DNA from: Rhodospirillaceae bacterium
GTDB taxonomy: Bacteria; Pseudomonadota; Alphaproteobacteria; Bin65
Assembly (NCBI GenBank): GCA_011523655.1
Contig: WTGH01000018.1
Coordinates: forward strand, 124,001 to 188,000
Direction: 5' to 3'
DNA length: 64,000 nt
A program made the translations under genes and the position numbers. Under the pieces are notes generated by a model that was given only the letters and a program-made list of their open reading frames with translations, was not told where the DNA came from and made no database searches. Shown piece after piece: positions 17,331-26,364 of this stretch (positions are counted from its first letter, which is position 1; every line of letters begins with the position of its first letter).

Positions 17331-19070
17331 GTGCCCGCCGATTCGCCCGTTGCCACGCTGAACGCCTCCCCCGGAACCGTGAGCGCGCCGCCGCTCAGGC
17401 CGGCGCGCGCCGTCTGGGGGCTCGGGCTGGCGGCGGTTCTCAGCGCCGTCCTCCTGCCGATCGCCGTGGTGCTGGCGCATCTGTTCGTCCCGACCGGCGA
17501 TCTGTGGGCCCATCTGTCGTCGACCGTCCTGCCCCGCTATGTCGTCAACACGCTGTGGCTGATCGCTGGCGTCGGCGTGCTGACGCTGATCGGCGGGGTC
17601 GGCACGGCCTGGCTGGTCAGCCTGTGCCGCTTTCCGGGCCGGCGGTTCTTTTCCTGGGCGCTCCTGCTGCCCTTCGCCATGCCGGCCTACGTCATCGCCT
17701 ACACCTATACCGGGCTGCTCGATTTTGCCGGTCCGGTCCAGAGCGGGCTGCGCGACCTGTTCGGCTGGTCGGCGGGCGATTACCCGGCGCCGAACATCCG
17801 GTCGCTGACCGGCGCGATCGTCATGCTGAGCCTCGTCCTGTACCCCTATGTCTACCTGCTCAGCCGGTCGGCGTTTCTCGAACAATCCATCTGTTCGCTC
17901 GAGGTCAGCCGCACGCTTGGCTGCACGCCGGCGCAGGCGATGCGGCGGGTCGCGCTGCCGCTGGCCCGGCCGTCCATCGTCGCCGGCATGGCGCTGGCGC
18001 TGCTGGAGGCGTTGAACGAATTCGGCGCCATGCAGCACTTCGGCGTCGATACCTTCACGACCGGCATCTTCCGCGTCTGGCTGGCGGACGGCAGTCCGGC
18101 CGCGGCGGCCAAGCTGGCGTCGGTTTTCCTGATCTTCGTATTTGCGATCCTGGTGCTGGAACGCCGGTCGCGCGGGCGTGCCGCTTTCCACAATCTGTCC
18201 ATCCGCTACCGGCCCCTGCCGGGATGGCGGCTTGCCGGCTGGCGCGCCGCCTTCGCCGTCATCTTCTGCGCAACGCCGATCGTCTTCGGTTTCGCGGCGC
18301 CGGCGGCAGCGCTGCTCTGGTGGACCTGGCTGTCCGCCGCCGAAGTCGTCAATGCGGACTTCGTCCGCCTCCTGATCACCAGCGTCGCCCTCGCCGGTTC
18401 GGCGGCGCTCATCACGGTCGCCGTCGCCCTGTTCCTCGCCTACGCCGCCCGGCGCTCCGCCAGCCGCCTGTTCCGCGGGCTGACGCGGCTGGCGGCGATC
18501 GGCTATGCCGTGCCGGGCGCCGTTCTCGCCGTCGGCATCGTCATTCCCTTCGCGGCGCTGGACGAACGGATCAACGCCTTCGGCGCGGACGTCTTCGGCC
18601 TGTCGCCCGGCCTGATTTTCAGCGGCACCGTATTCGCGCTCCTGTTCGCCTACGCCGTGCGCTTTCTCGCAATCTCCTACGGCGCCGTCGACGGCGGCCT
18701 CACCCGCATCACCGGTCACATGGACGATGCCGCGCGGACGCTGGGCGCCAGCGCGACCGGCGTCGTCCGGCGCATCCACGCGCCGATGCTCCGGCCCAGC
18801 ATCGCCGCCGCCGGCCTGTTGATCTTCGTCGACGTCCTGAAGGAGCTGCCGGCAACGCTGCTGCTGCGGCCGTTCGGCATCGATACCCTGGCGCTGCGGA
18901 CCTACGAATACGCCACCGACGAACAGCTGGTCGAGGCGGCGCCGTCGGCGTTGGCGATCGTCCTCGCCGGAACCCTTCCCGTGATCCTGCTGTCCCGCGC
19001 CATGCGGCGCAGCAGCGAGCCGCGGGAGGCCGAGGGCGTCGCGCCGATCGCGGCAGGGGCGCCGCTATGA
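17331..19070 (+). CDS. Fe(3+)-type ABC transporter permease (FbpB/SfuB family)
   Basis: A 579-residue inner-membrane protein made of two tandem binding-protein-dependent permease modules of about six helices each, the fused architecture of ferric-iron permeases. The LLLPFAMPAYVIAYTYTGLL segment is very characteristic. Each half has an EAA-type loop (SRTLGCTPAQAMRRVALPLA in the first). GTG 17331 is chosen because it gives a complete first module. The stop overlaps the ATPase gene by ATGA. No periplasmic binding protein is nearby, so it must be encoded elsewhere. Thiamine or putrescine uptake is the less likely alternative. Confidence 0.87.
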   Translation: MPADSPVATLNASPGTVSAPPLRPARAVWGLGLAAVLSAVLLPIAVVLAHLFVPTGDLWAHLSSTVLPRYVVNTLWLIAGVGVLTLIGGVGTAWLVSLCRFPGRRFFSWALLLPFAMPAYVIAYTYTGLLDFAGPVQSGLRDLFGWSAGDYPAPNIRSLTGAIVMLSLVLYPYVYLLSRSAFLEQSICSLEVSRTLGCTPAQAMRRVALPLARPSIVAGMALALLEALNEFGAMQHFGVDTFTTGIFRVWLADGSPAAAAKLASVFLIFVFAILVLERRSRGRAAFHNLSIRYRPLPGWRLAGWRAAFAVIFCATPIVFGFAAPAAALLWWTWLSAAEVVNADFVRLLITSVALAGSAALITVAVALFLAYAARRSASRLFRGLTRLAAIGYAVPGAVLAVGIVIPFAALDERINAFGADVFGLSPGLIFSGTVFALLFAYAVRFLAISYGAVDGGLTRITGHMDDAARTLGASATGVVRRIHAPMLRPSIAAAGLLIFVDVLKELPATLLLRPFGIDTLALRTYEYATDEQLVEAAPSALAIVLAGTLPVILLSRAMRRSSEPREAEGVAPIAAGAPL

Positions 19071-20137
19071 TGTCGGCGCCGTCCGGACCCGGATTGTCGA
19101 TCGACTCGCTGAGCCACCGGTTCGACCGGGTGACGGCGCTTGAGGCAATTTCGCTCGAAATCGGCGGGGGCGAGATCCTGGCCCTGCTCGGGCCGTCGGG
19201 CTGCGGCAAGTCCACCCTGTTGCGGCTGGTCGCCGGGCTGGAAGCCATCCAGCACGGCACGATCGCCATCGGCGGCCGCGCGGTCAGCGCCGCGCCGGGC
19301 CTCAACCTGCCGCCCGAACGGCGCGATGTCGGGTTCCTGTTCCAGGACTATGCGCTGTTCCCGCATCTGAGCGCGGCCGACAATGTCGCCTTCGGACTGC
19401 AGCATCTGGGCGACGCCGAACGGCGCAAACGGGTTGGCGAAGTGCTGGAGCGCGTCGGCGTATCGGCCCTCGCCGACGCCTTTCCCCACACCCTGTCAGG
19501 CGGCCAGCAGCAGCGGATCGCCCTTGCCCGGGCGCTGGCGCCTTCACCCGGCATGCTGCTGCTGGACGAGCCGTTGTCCGGTCTCGACGCGCGTCTGCGC
19601 CATGGCCTGGCCGATACGTTGCTCGCCATCCTGCGCGAGACCGGGACAACGGCGGTCGTGGTGACCCACGATCCGGAAGAGGCCATGTATGTCGCCGACC
19701 GGATCGGCGTCCTGCGCGACGGCAGGCTGATGCAGTTCGGCGCGCCCGCCGCCGTCTACGACCGCCCGGCCAACCCGTTCGTCGCTAATTTCCTTAGCGA
19801 TTCCAACCGGTTGAACGGCATTGTCGGAGAATCGGGAACGATTGACACGGGCTGGGGGCCGGTCGACTCCGGGGGCCTGCCGGCCGGCGCCGCGGCACAG
19901 ATTCTCGTTCGCTACGAGGGCATCGGCTTTGGCGGCGACGGTGCGGTGCGCGCCCGGGTTCTGCGCAGCCGGCCGATTGGCAGCGGCGCGGTTATCGTGC
20001 TGGAGGCGGCGGACCGGCCGGGCGAAACGCTGTATGCCCGTGCGCCGGCAGCGCGCGCGCCCCGCGAGGGCGATTGCGTCGCGGTGACGCTAGACCCGGC
20101 GCATGTGTTTGTTTTTCCGTCGGCAAACGCTAAATAG
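19067..20137 (+). CDS. ABC transporter ATP-binding protein (FbpC-like)
   Basis: A 356-residue ATPase paired with the permease before it. Walker A GPSGCGKST is at about residues 42-50, followed by the Q-loop FLFQDYALFPHLS, signature LSGGQQQRIALARALA, Walker B MLLLDEPLSGLD and the switch His in VVVTHDPEEAMYVADR. The C-terminal 120 residues form a TOBE/OB-type regulatory domain, as in ferric-iron ATPases. It would energise import at the inner face of the membrane. The stop codon lies inside a 10-bp direct duplication (20128-20147). Confidence 0.88.
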   Translation: MMSAPSGPGLSIDSLSHRFDRVTALEAISLEIGGGEILALLGPSGCGKSTLLRLVAGLEAIQHGTIAIGGRAVSAAPGLNLPPERRDVGFLFQDYALFPHLSAADNVAFGLQHLGDAERRKRVGEVLERVGVSALADAFPHTLSGGQQQRIALARALAPSPGMLLLDEPLSGLDARLRHGLADTLLAILRETGTTAVVVTHDPEEAMYVADRIGVLRDGRLMQFGAPAAVYDRPANPFVANFLSDSNRLNGIVGESGTIDTGWGPVDSGGLPAGAAAQILVRYEGIGFGGDGAVRARVLRSRPIGSGAVIVLEAADRPGETLYARAPAARAPREGDCVAVTLDPAHVFVFPSANAK

Positions 20138-20147
20138 CGCTAAATAG
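20128..20147 (+). repeat. 10-bp tandem duplication spanning the ABC ATPase stop codon
   Basis: The unit CGCTAAATAG occurs twice without a gap; the first copy contains the TAG stop of the ATPase gene. AT-rich compared with its surroundings. One of four junction or stop-codon duplications in this window. Confidence 0.85.
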
Positions 20148-20262
20148 ATCGGGCGCAACGAACCGCGCCGGAAAGGCGCGTCGGCCGGCTGCGCAAAGCC
20201 ATTGGAACGCGGCCGGATCGCCGGAATGAGACCGGAAGCAGACCGGGCAGGGGAGAAGTGGA

Positions 20263-20496
20263 ATGGGCCTGAGCATCTGGCAAATCCTGATCATCGTCGC
20301 GGTCATCCTGCTGCTGTTCGGCGGCCGGAAAATTCCCGGATTGATGCGCGACCTGGGCAGCGGCATCACCCAGTTCCGCAAGGGCCTGAAGGCCGATTCC
20401 GAGTCCGCCGCCGCCGGTGGCGACGACGCCAAGGTCATCGACGGCAAGAGCGGCCAGACCGCCGGCGCCAAGGTCGACGAGGTCGAGAAAGCCTGA
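20263..20496 (+). CDS. tatA: Sec-independent translocase subunit TatA
   Basis: A 77-residue protein with the TatA layout: a short periplasmic N-terminus, one membrane helix (IWQILIIVAVILLLFGG), the FGG hinge followed by KIPGLMRDLGSGI, an amphipathic helix, and an acidic tail. Many copies of TatA form the pore for folded proteins carrying twin-arginine signals. AGGGGAGAA sits at 20249-20257 ahead of ATG 20263. It is first in tatABC. Confidence 0.95.
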   Translation: MGLSIWQILIIVAVILLLFGGRKIPGLMRDLGSGITQFRKGLKADSESAAAGGDDAKVIDGKSGQTAGAKVDEVEKA

Positions 20497-20574
20497 TCCA
20501 CGGCGCACCGGAAATCGTGCCGGTGGTGGTGTCGGGGCTGGAGGCCGGGAAGCACGGGCCGCGATTGTAGGGCG

Positions 20575-21039
20575 ATGTTCGATCTCGGCTGGATGGAAAT
20601 GGCGATGATCGCCGTCATCACGTTGATGATCGTCGGCCCGAAAGACATGCCGAAGGTCGTCAAGGGCGTCACCGAGGGCATCGGCCGGCTCAAGGCGCTG
20701 TCCGGCGAATTCCGCTCCGGCCTGGACGACCTCGCCCGCGAAGCCGATCTGGACAAGCTCCAGCAGGATATCGACAAGGTCGCCAACGCGGCGAGCGAGG
20801 AAATGAACGCCATCGAGGATATGGCGGGCGATTTCGACTACGCCGGCGTGGACGACAGTTCCGACAGCACCGACTACAGTTCCTACTGGAAGCCGGTTCC
20901 GGCCTGGCGCACCGTCTCCCCGGGCGATGCCGCCGACAAGTGGCCGAAGCACCGCAAGGCGCCGCGCAAGGCGCGGCCGCGCTACAGCGGCCGCCGGACG
21001 GGCCGCGACACGCCGGCCAAGCGCAAAGTCCGCAGCTGA
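20575..21039 (+). CDS. tatB: Sec-independent translocase subunit TatB
   Basis: A 154-residue protein with one N-terminal helix (MFDLGWMEMAMIAVITLMIV), the TatB Gly-Pro hinge (VGPKDMPKVV), a long amphipathic helix and a basic Pro-rich tail (KARPRYSGRRTGR). TatB joins TatC as receptor for Tat signal peptides. The long polar C-terminus separates it from TatA. Its stop overlaps tatC by one base (TGATG). Confidence 0.94.
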   Translation: MFDLGWMEMAMIAVITLMIVGPKDMPKVVKGVTEGIGRLKALSGEFRSGLDDLAREADLDKLQQDIDKVANAASEEMNAIEDMAGDFDYAGVDDSSDSTDYSSYWKPVPAWRTVSPGDAADKWPKHRKAPRKARPRYSGRRTGRDTPAKRKVRS

Positions 21040-21959
21040 TGGCCGACAGCGACCCGGAAGCCGGGAAGAAGGAAACCGAACCGGACACGCCCGGCGAGAC
21101 CGCCGAAGGCGCGGGCGACGGACCGACGAAAGAGCATGTCGAGTCGCTGACCGGCGAGGCCCCTGCGGAAGGCGACCCCAACCAGAACCGCATGACGATG
21201 ATGGAGCATCTGACGGAGCTCCGCCGCCGCCTGATGTGGTGCGTCGTGGCCCTTCTGGTCGCTTTCGGCGTCTGCGTTTTCTTCGCCTCGGAAATCTTCG
21301 ATTTTCTGTCCCGGCCGCTGATGGACATCCTGCGCGCCCGGAACGAGGACGCCACGCTGATCTACACCAAGCTGTACGAGGTGTTCTTCACGGAGATCAA
21401 GATCGGCTTCTACGCGGCGGCCTTCCTCGCCTTCCCGATCTTCGCCGTCCAGTTGTGGAAATTCGTGGCGCCGGGCCTGTATACCAAGGAGAAGTCCGCG
21501 TTCCGGCCGTTCCTGATCGCCACGCCGGTCCTGTTCTTCGCCGGCGGGGCCATGGTCTACTATGCGATCATGCCGCTGGCCTGGGAGTTCTTCGCGGCGT
21601 TCCAGAACACCGGCGAGACCGGTGCGCGCATCGAACTGCTGCCCAAGGTCGAGGAATATCTCTCCCTCGTCATCAAGCTGATCTTCGCCTTCGGCATCGC
21701 GTTCCAGCTGCCGGTGGTGCTGACGCTGCTGGCCAAGGTCGATCTCGTGACCTCGAAGGGCCTGGCAAAGTTCCGGAAATACGCCGTCGTCCTGGTCTTT
21801 GTCTTTGCCGCGATCCTGACGCCGCCGGACGTGATCAGCCAGGTCGGCCTCGCGATCCCGATCCTGCTGCTCTACGAAGTCTCCATCTTCCTTGCCCGGA
21901 TGATCGAGAAGAAGCGCGCCGAGGAAGACGCGGCGCTGCAGGCGGAACTGGCGGAATAG
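21039..21959 (+). CDS. tatC: Sec-independent translocase subunit TatC
   Basis: A 306-residue six-helix protein. Core motifs are [20 protein letters not shown] (the signal-peptide-binding N-terminal segment), FKAPG-like [11 protein letters not shown], and LTPPDVISQ before the last helices. The protein begins with an unusually long acidic extension of about 52 residues before the core. ATG 21039 is the only start close to the tatB stop, and an internal Met at residue 51 would give the bare core. A substrate in this window is MsrP. Confidence 0.95.
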   Translation: MADSDPEAGKKETEPDTPGETAEGAGDGPTKEHVESLTGEAPAEGDPNQNRMTMMEHLTELRRRLMWCVVALLVAFGVCVFFASEIFDFLSRPLMDILRARNEDATLIYTKLYEVFFTEIKIGFYAAAFLAFPIFAVQLWKFVAPGLYTKEKSAFRPFLIATPVLFFAGGAMVYYAIMPLAWEFFAAFQNTGETGARIELLPKVEEYLSLVIKLIFAFGIAFQLPVVLTLLAKVDLVTSKGLAKFRKYAVVLVFVFAAILTPPDVISQVGLAIPILLLYEVSIFLARMIEKKRAEEDAALQAELAE

Positions 21960-22089
21960 ACAGGCCGGCCTGCCCCGGACCGCGCGACCCATTCGCCGCG
22001 GAAACCGGCGACGGTGGATGTCGGACGCCCCGGCGGCTATATGCGGTACTGACCTGCGCCCCGACCGAAACCCGGAACCCTTTCGAGCC

Positions 22090-23361
22090 ATGCACGATAT
22101 CCGCTGGATTCGCGACAACCCCGAAGCCTTCGACGCCGCCCTGGCGCGCCGCGGCCTGGCGCCGGAGAGCGCCTCCCTGATCGCGCTCGACGCGCGCCGG
22201 CGCGAAGCGCAGACGGAAGCCCAGACGCTGCAATCGGAGCGGAACGCGCTGTCGAAGGACATCGGCCGGGCGAAGGCCGAAGGCCGGGACGTAGCGGACG
22301 TCATCGCCAGGGTCGGCGCGATGAAGGACCGGCTCGGCGAACTGGAGGCGGAGCAGAAAGGCGCCGAGTATGCGTTGACGGCGGCGCTGGAGGTGATCCC
22401 CAACCTGCCGTTCGAGGATGTGCCGGTGGGCGAGGACGAGGCGGCGAATGTCGAACTCCGCCGGGTCGGCGACCGGCCGGCGTTCGCGTTCGAGCCGAAA
22501 CAGCATTTCGATCTCGGCGAGGCGCTGGGCGAAATGGATTTCGATACCGCCGCCAGCCTGAGCGGCGCGCGCTTCGTTTTGCTGTCGGGCCGGCTGGCCC
22601 GGCTGGAGCGCGCGCTTGCCCAGTTCATGCTCGATACCCACACCGGCGAGTTCGGCTATACGGAAATCTCGCCGCCCGTCCTGGTGCGCGACCATGTGCT
22701 GTACGGCACGGGCCAGTTGCCGAAATTCGCCGAAGACCAGTACCGGACCGAAGAGGGCATGTGGCTGATCCCGACCGCCGAGGTTCCGCTGACCAACCTC
22801 GCGGCCGGGCAGGTCGTCGACGAGAACACCCTGCCGCGGCGCTACACGGCCTACACCCTCTGCTTCCGCTCCGAGGCCGGCGCGGCGGGACGCGACACCC
22901 GCGGCATGCTGCGCCAGCACCAGTTTTCCAAGGTCGAAATGGTCAGCATCGCGCACCCGGACGGCTCGGAAGCCGAGCTCGAACGCATGACCGGCTGCGC
23001 CGAGGCAATCCTCAAGCGCCTCGGCATCCCCTACCGGGTCGTGGTGCTGTCGACCGGCGACATGGGTTTCGGTGCGCGCAAGACCTACGATCTCGAAGTC
23101 TGGCTGCCCGGCCAGGGCGCCTATCGCGAAATCTCGAGCTGCTCGAACTGCGGCGATTTCCAGGCCCGGCGCATGAACGCCCGGTTCAGGCCGGCCGGCG
23201 GCAAGGGCACCCGCTTCGTCCACACGCTGAACGGGTCGGGCCTCGCCGTGGGCCGGACCCTGATCGCGGTGATGGAGAATTTTCAGCAGGCCGACGGGTC
23301 GATCGCCGTTCCCGAAGCGCTGCGGCCCTACATGGGCGGGATCGACAGGATCGCCGCTTGA
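22090..23361 (+). CDS. serS: Serine--tRNA ligase
   Basis: A 423-residue class II synthetase. Residues 1-100 form the antiparallel coiled-coil arm that holds the tRNA-Ser variable stem. Motif 2 is [20 protein letters not shown], and motif 3 is [23 protein letters not shown] 22090 gives the canonical [14 protein letters not shown] start. The 130-bp gap after tatC starts with the palindrome CAGGCCGGCCTG (21961-21972). The stop overlaps the proposed surE start (TTGA). Confidence 0.96.
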   Translation: MHDIRWIRDNPEAFDAALARRGLAPESASLIALDARRREAQTEAQTLQSERNALSKDIGRAKAEGRDVADVIARVGAMKDRLGELEAEQKGAEYALTAALEVIPNLPFEDVPVGEDEAANVELRRVGDRPAFAFEPKQHFDLGEALGEMDFDTAASLSGARFVLLSGRLARLERALAQFMLDTHTGEFGYTEISPPVLVRDHVLYGTGQLPKFAEDQYRTEEGMWLIPTAEVPLTNLAAGQVVDENTLPRRYTAYTLCFRSEAGAAGRDTRGMLRQHQFSKVEMVSIAHPDGSEAELERMTGCAEAILKRLGIPYRVVVLSTGDMGFGARKTYDLEVWLPGQGAYREISSCSNCGDFQARRMNARFRPAGGKGTRFVHTLNGSGLAVGRTLIAVMENFQQADGSIAVPEALRPYMGGIDRIAA

Positions 23362-24140
23362 CCCGGCGGATCCCCGACCTTTCGAAGGCGCGCATCCTCG
23401 TTACCAACGACGACGGGGTGAACGCGCCGGGCCTCGACATCCTGGCCGGCATCGCGCGGGCCTTTTCGAACGATGTCTGGATCGTGGCGCCGGAGCAGGA
23501 GCAGAGCGGCGCCGGCCACTCGCTGACCCTGCGGCGGCCCCTGCGCATGACCCAGCGCGGCGAGCGCCGCTATTCCGTCGACGGCACGCCGACCGACTGC
23601 GTCCTGATGGCGGTGGGGCATCTGCTCAAGGACCGCAAGCCCGATCTGGCGCTTTCCGGCATCAACCGGGGCGGCAATCTGGGCGAGGACCTGACCTATT
23701 CCGGCACGGTCGCCGCGGCCATGGAAGGCACGCTGACGGGTGTACCCTCGATCGCGCTCAGCCAGGTCTACGAGGACGGCGCCCGGCCGGACTGGGAGAC
23801 CGCGCGCCGGTTCGCGCCGGACATCGTCCGCCGGCTCGTCGAGGCCGGCTGGCCGGACGGCGTGCTCATCAACGTCAATTTTCCGGCCGGCGGGCCGGAC
23901 GCGGTCAGGGGATCGCAGGTGGTCGGCCTCGGCCGGCGCAAGGTCGGCGATCATCTGGTGGAGCGCCGGGATCCGCGCGGCGTGCCCTATTACTGGATCG
24001 GCTCGCTGCGCAACGAGGAACCGAACCGCCCGCAGACCGACCTGGCCGCGGTCATGGACGGCTATATCGCAATCACGCCGGTGCATCTTGATTTGACCGA
24101 CCGCCCGACGGTGCGCACCTTGAAGGCGGTGTTCGACTGA
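23358..24140 (+). CDS. surE: 5'/3'-nucleotidase SurE
   Basis: A 260-residue metal-dependent phosphatase acting on nucleoside monophosphates. The motifs [14 protein letters not shown] (metal-binding Asp pair), [21 protein letters not shown] and [20 protein letters not shown] are complete. It starts at TTG 23358, within the serS stop as TTGA, which fits the tight coupling seen elsewhere in this run. It is followed by pcm, the usual partner in proteobacteria. Confidence 0.94.
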   Translation: MTRRIPDLSKARILVTNDDGVNAPGLDILAGIARAFSNDVWIVAPEQEQSGAGHSLTLRRPLRMTQRGERRYSVDGTPTDCVLMAVGHLLKDRKPDLALSGINRGGNLGEDLTYSGTVAAAMEGTLTGVPSIALSQVYEDGARPDWETARRFAPDIVRRLVEAGWPDGVLINVNFPAGGPDAVRGSQVVGLGRRKVGDHLVERRDPRGVPYYWIGSLRNEEPNRPQTDLAAVMDGYIAITPVHLDLTDRPTVRTLKAVFD

Positions 24141-24189
24141 GCGGGCCCCGCATCCCCCTCCCCCGCCGCATTCCGCCAGCCACGCCCGA

Positions 24190-24825
24190 ATGATCGCCGA
24201 AACCCGCAAGATCCGACTGATCATGGAACTCCGCCAGGGCGGGGTGACGCAGACCGACGTGCTGACGGCGATCGAGACGACGCCCCGGGAAGAATTCGTC
24301 CCCGAGCTGTTCCGCGAGAGCGCGTACGACAACCGGCCCCTGCCGATCGGCAGCGACCAGACGATCAGCCAGCCGCTCATCGTCGGCCTGATGACCCAGG
24401 CGCTGGCGCTGGACAAGCGGTGCAAGGTGCTGGAGATCGGCACCGGGTCGGGCTACCAGACGGCGATCCTGGCCCGGCTTGCGCGGCGGGTCTATTCCGT
24501 CGAGCGCATCCGCGACCTCTATGTGGCCGCAGCGCAGCGATTCGACAGGCTGGGCATCGCCAACGTCACGGCGCAGATCGGCGACGGCGGGCTCGGCTGG
24601 CCCGAGCAGGCGCCCTTCGACCGCATCCTCGTGACGGCTGCGGCGGACACGATGCCCCAGGCCCTCCTCGACCAGTTGCGCGTCGGCGGCTGCCTGGTCA
24701 TCCCGGTCGGCGCCGAAGGCGGCACGCAGACCCTCTGGCGCATCGTGCGCACCGCCGAAGGTTTCGAGGAAGAGCCGCTTACCAGCGTCCGCTTCGTCCC
24801 GCTGGTAAGCGGAATTGCCGGTTAA
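24190..24825 (+). CDS. pcm: Protein-L-isoaspartate O-methyltransferase
   Basis: A 211-residue SAM-dependent repair enzyme for damaged aspartyl and asparaginyl residues. The SAM-binding motif is VLEIGTGSGYQTAILARL. The substrate-side motif PIGSDQTISQPLIVGLMTQA is the PCMT signature. The GCLVIPVGAEGG segment and the C-terminal FVPLVSG match the family. The stop overlaps the end of the convergent DUF815-type gene by four bases. In many alphaproteobacteria an M23 peptidase gene follows pcm; it is missing here. Confidence 0.94.
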   Translation: MIAETRKIRLIMELRQGGVTQTDVLTAIETTPREEFVPELFRESAYDNRPLPIGSDQTISQPLIVGLMTQALALDKRCKVLEIGTGSGYQTAILARLARRVYSVERIRDLYVAAAQRFDRLGIANVTAQIGDGGLGWPEQAPFDRILVTAAADTMPQALLDQLRVGGCLVIPVGAEGGTQTLWRIVRTAEGFEEEPLTSVRFVPLVSGIAG

Positions 24826-25679
24826 TCCAGCCGCTTGCCCAGCCGCCCGGCGAGATCCTGGACGAACTGCCAGGCGACGCGGCCCGAGCGCGAACCGCGG
24901 GTGACGGCCCATTCCCGGGCTTCGGCGCGCAGGGTTTCGCGCTCCACGTCGAGCCCGTAACGGCCGGCATAGCCTTCGATGATCTCGAAATAGGTTTCCT
25001 GGTCGCAGGCGTGGAAGCCGAGCCAGAGACCGAACCGGTCCGACAGCGAGACCTTTTCCTCTACCGCTTCCGAAGGAGAGATCGCCGTCGAGCGTTCGTT
25101 CTCGATCATGTCGCGCGGCATGAGATGGCGCCGGTTGGACGTGGCGTAGAAGATCACGTTGGCCGGCCGGCCCTCGATGCCGCCTTCGAGCACCGCCTTG
25201 AGCGACTTGTAGGAGGTGTCCTGCCCGTCGAAGGAAAGGTCGTCGCAGAACAGGATGCAGGGCCGGCCGCTCTGGCGCAGATTGCCCAGCAGCGCCGGGA
25301 GCGTCGGAATATCCTCCCGGTGGATCTCGACAAGCGCCAGCCTGCCGCCGGTCTCGCCGTTCACCGCCGCATGAACCGCCTTGACGATCGAGCTCTTGCC
25401 GGTGCCCCGCGCGCCCCACAGCAGCGCGTTGTTGGCCGGCAGGCCGCGGGCGAAGCGGCGGGTGTTTTCCAGCAACTGGTCGCGCTGCCGGTCGATACCC
25501 CGAAGCAGATCGAGATCGACCCGGTTGACATCGGCGACCAGTTCGAGCCGCCGGCCGTCGGCGTGCCAGATAAAGGCGTCGCCGTCGTCGAGCGCGGCGG
25601 CGGGCGGCTGCGCCGGCACCAGCCGTTCCAGGGCGTCGGCGATCCGCGACAGATGCGCGCGTTGGGAAGGGTCGGTCAT
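24822..25679 (-). CDS. DUF815-type AAA ATPase
   Basis: A 285-residue ATP-binding protein. Walker A is LLWGARGTGKSSIVKAV near residue 87, Walker B is PCILFCDDLSF, and sensor-1 is VIFYATSNRRHLMPRDM. Length and motifs match the DUF815 family, found beside yajC-secD in many alphaproteobacteria. Its cellular job is not established. It reads toward pcm and its start is about 215 bp from yajC, which runs in the opposite direction, so the shared gap should hold two promoters. Confidence 0.86.
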   Translation of the reverse strand: MTDPSQRAHLSRIADALERLVPAQPPAAALDDGDAFIWHADGRRLELVADVNRVDLDLLRGIDRQRDQLLENTRRFARGLPANNALLWGARGTGKSSIVKAVHAAVNGETGGRLALVEIHREDIPTLPALLGNLRQSGRPCILFCDDLSFDGQDTSYKSLKAVLEGGIEGRPANVIFYATSNRRHLMPRDMIENERSTAISPSEAVEEKVSLSDRFGLWLGFHACDQETYFEIIEGYAGRYGLDVERETLRAEAREWAVTRGSRSGRVAWQFVQDLAGRLGKRLD

Positions 25680-25894
25680 CGTCGGGTGTGAATTCGGTCC
25701 GGCGTCACATTATATAAGCCGCCGCAAACACAGCGCCGCGGCGGGTTCGGTTCCGGCGACACTATCGGGCGCCGGCCCTTTCCGTCAAACCGGCAGATGC
25801 CGGGCCTATTGTTGCCGGGCCTCTCGCCGAGCATACGCCAAACGGTATCTTTTCGGGCGCGCCAACGCGATAACGAGACATCTGGGAGTCGGTC

Positions 25895-26302
25895 ATGCTG
25901 GTTTCGGAAGCCTGGGCCCAATCCGGAGGCGGCGGTTCGCCGGATTTTTCTTTTCTCCTCATGATCGTCCTGCTGTTCGTGGTCATGTATTTCTTCATGA
26001 TCCGGCCCCAGCAGAGACGCGCGCGCGAGCATCGCGAAATGGTCGCCGCCGTCAAACGCAACGACAGGATCGTGACCAGCGGCGGCCTGATCGGCAAGAT
26101 CACCAAGGCCGGCGAGGGTCCGGAGATCGAAATGGAGATCGCCCCGGAGGTGAAGGTTTCGATCGACCGGAATTCCATTCAGGGCGTGCTGAACAAGAAA
26201 CCGGGCGGGCCGGGGCAAAAACCGTCGGCCGCCAACGATTCCGGCGAGCGCCGGAGTCTGCTGGGCGGCCTGTTCGGCGGTTTCGGCGGCCGGAGGAACT
26301 GA
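25895..26302 (+). CDS. yajC: Preprotein translocase accessory subunit YajC
   Basis: A 135-residue protein with a single N-terminal membrane helix (FLLMIVLLFVVMYFFMI) followed by RPQQRRAREHREMVAAVKRN and the conserved DRIVTSGGLIGKI loop. YajC associates with SecDF at the translocon. The last 35 residues form a Gly/Arg-rich tail. GGGAG at 25884-25888 precedes ATG 25895. It lies 62 bp before secD. Confidence 0.94.
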   Translation: MLVSEAWAQSGGGGSPDFSFLLMIVLLFVVMYFFMIRPQQRRAREHREMVAAVKRNDRIVTSGGLIGKITKAGEGPEIEMEIAPEVKVSIDRNSIQGVLNKKPGGPGQKPSAANDSGERRSLLGGLFGGFGGRRN

Positions 26303-26364
26303 GCCGCGGCGGGCTGGACCCGAATTGCGCATGATCGCATTGCACCAGCGACGGGCCTGTTTCC

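Noticed and set aside
20940..21038. Extension of tatC upstream to 20940
   Set aside because: The stretch overlaps tatB coding sequence; the TGATG coupling at 21037-21041 supports ATG 21039.
21961..21972. CAGGCCGGCCTG palindrome after tatC considered as a terminator
   Set aside because: No loop and no U-tract; a 12-bp GC palindrome is not remarkable in DNA of this composition.
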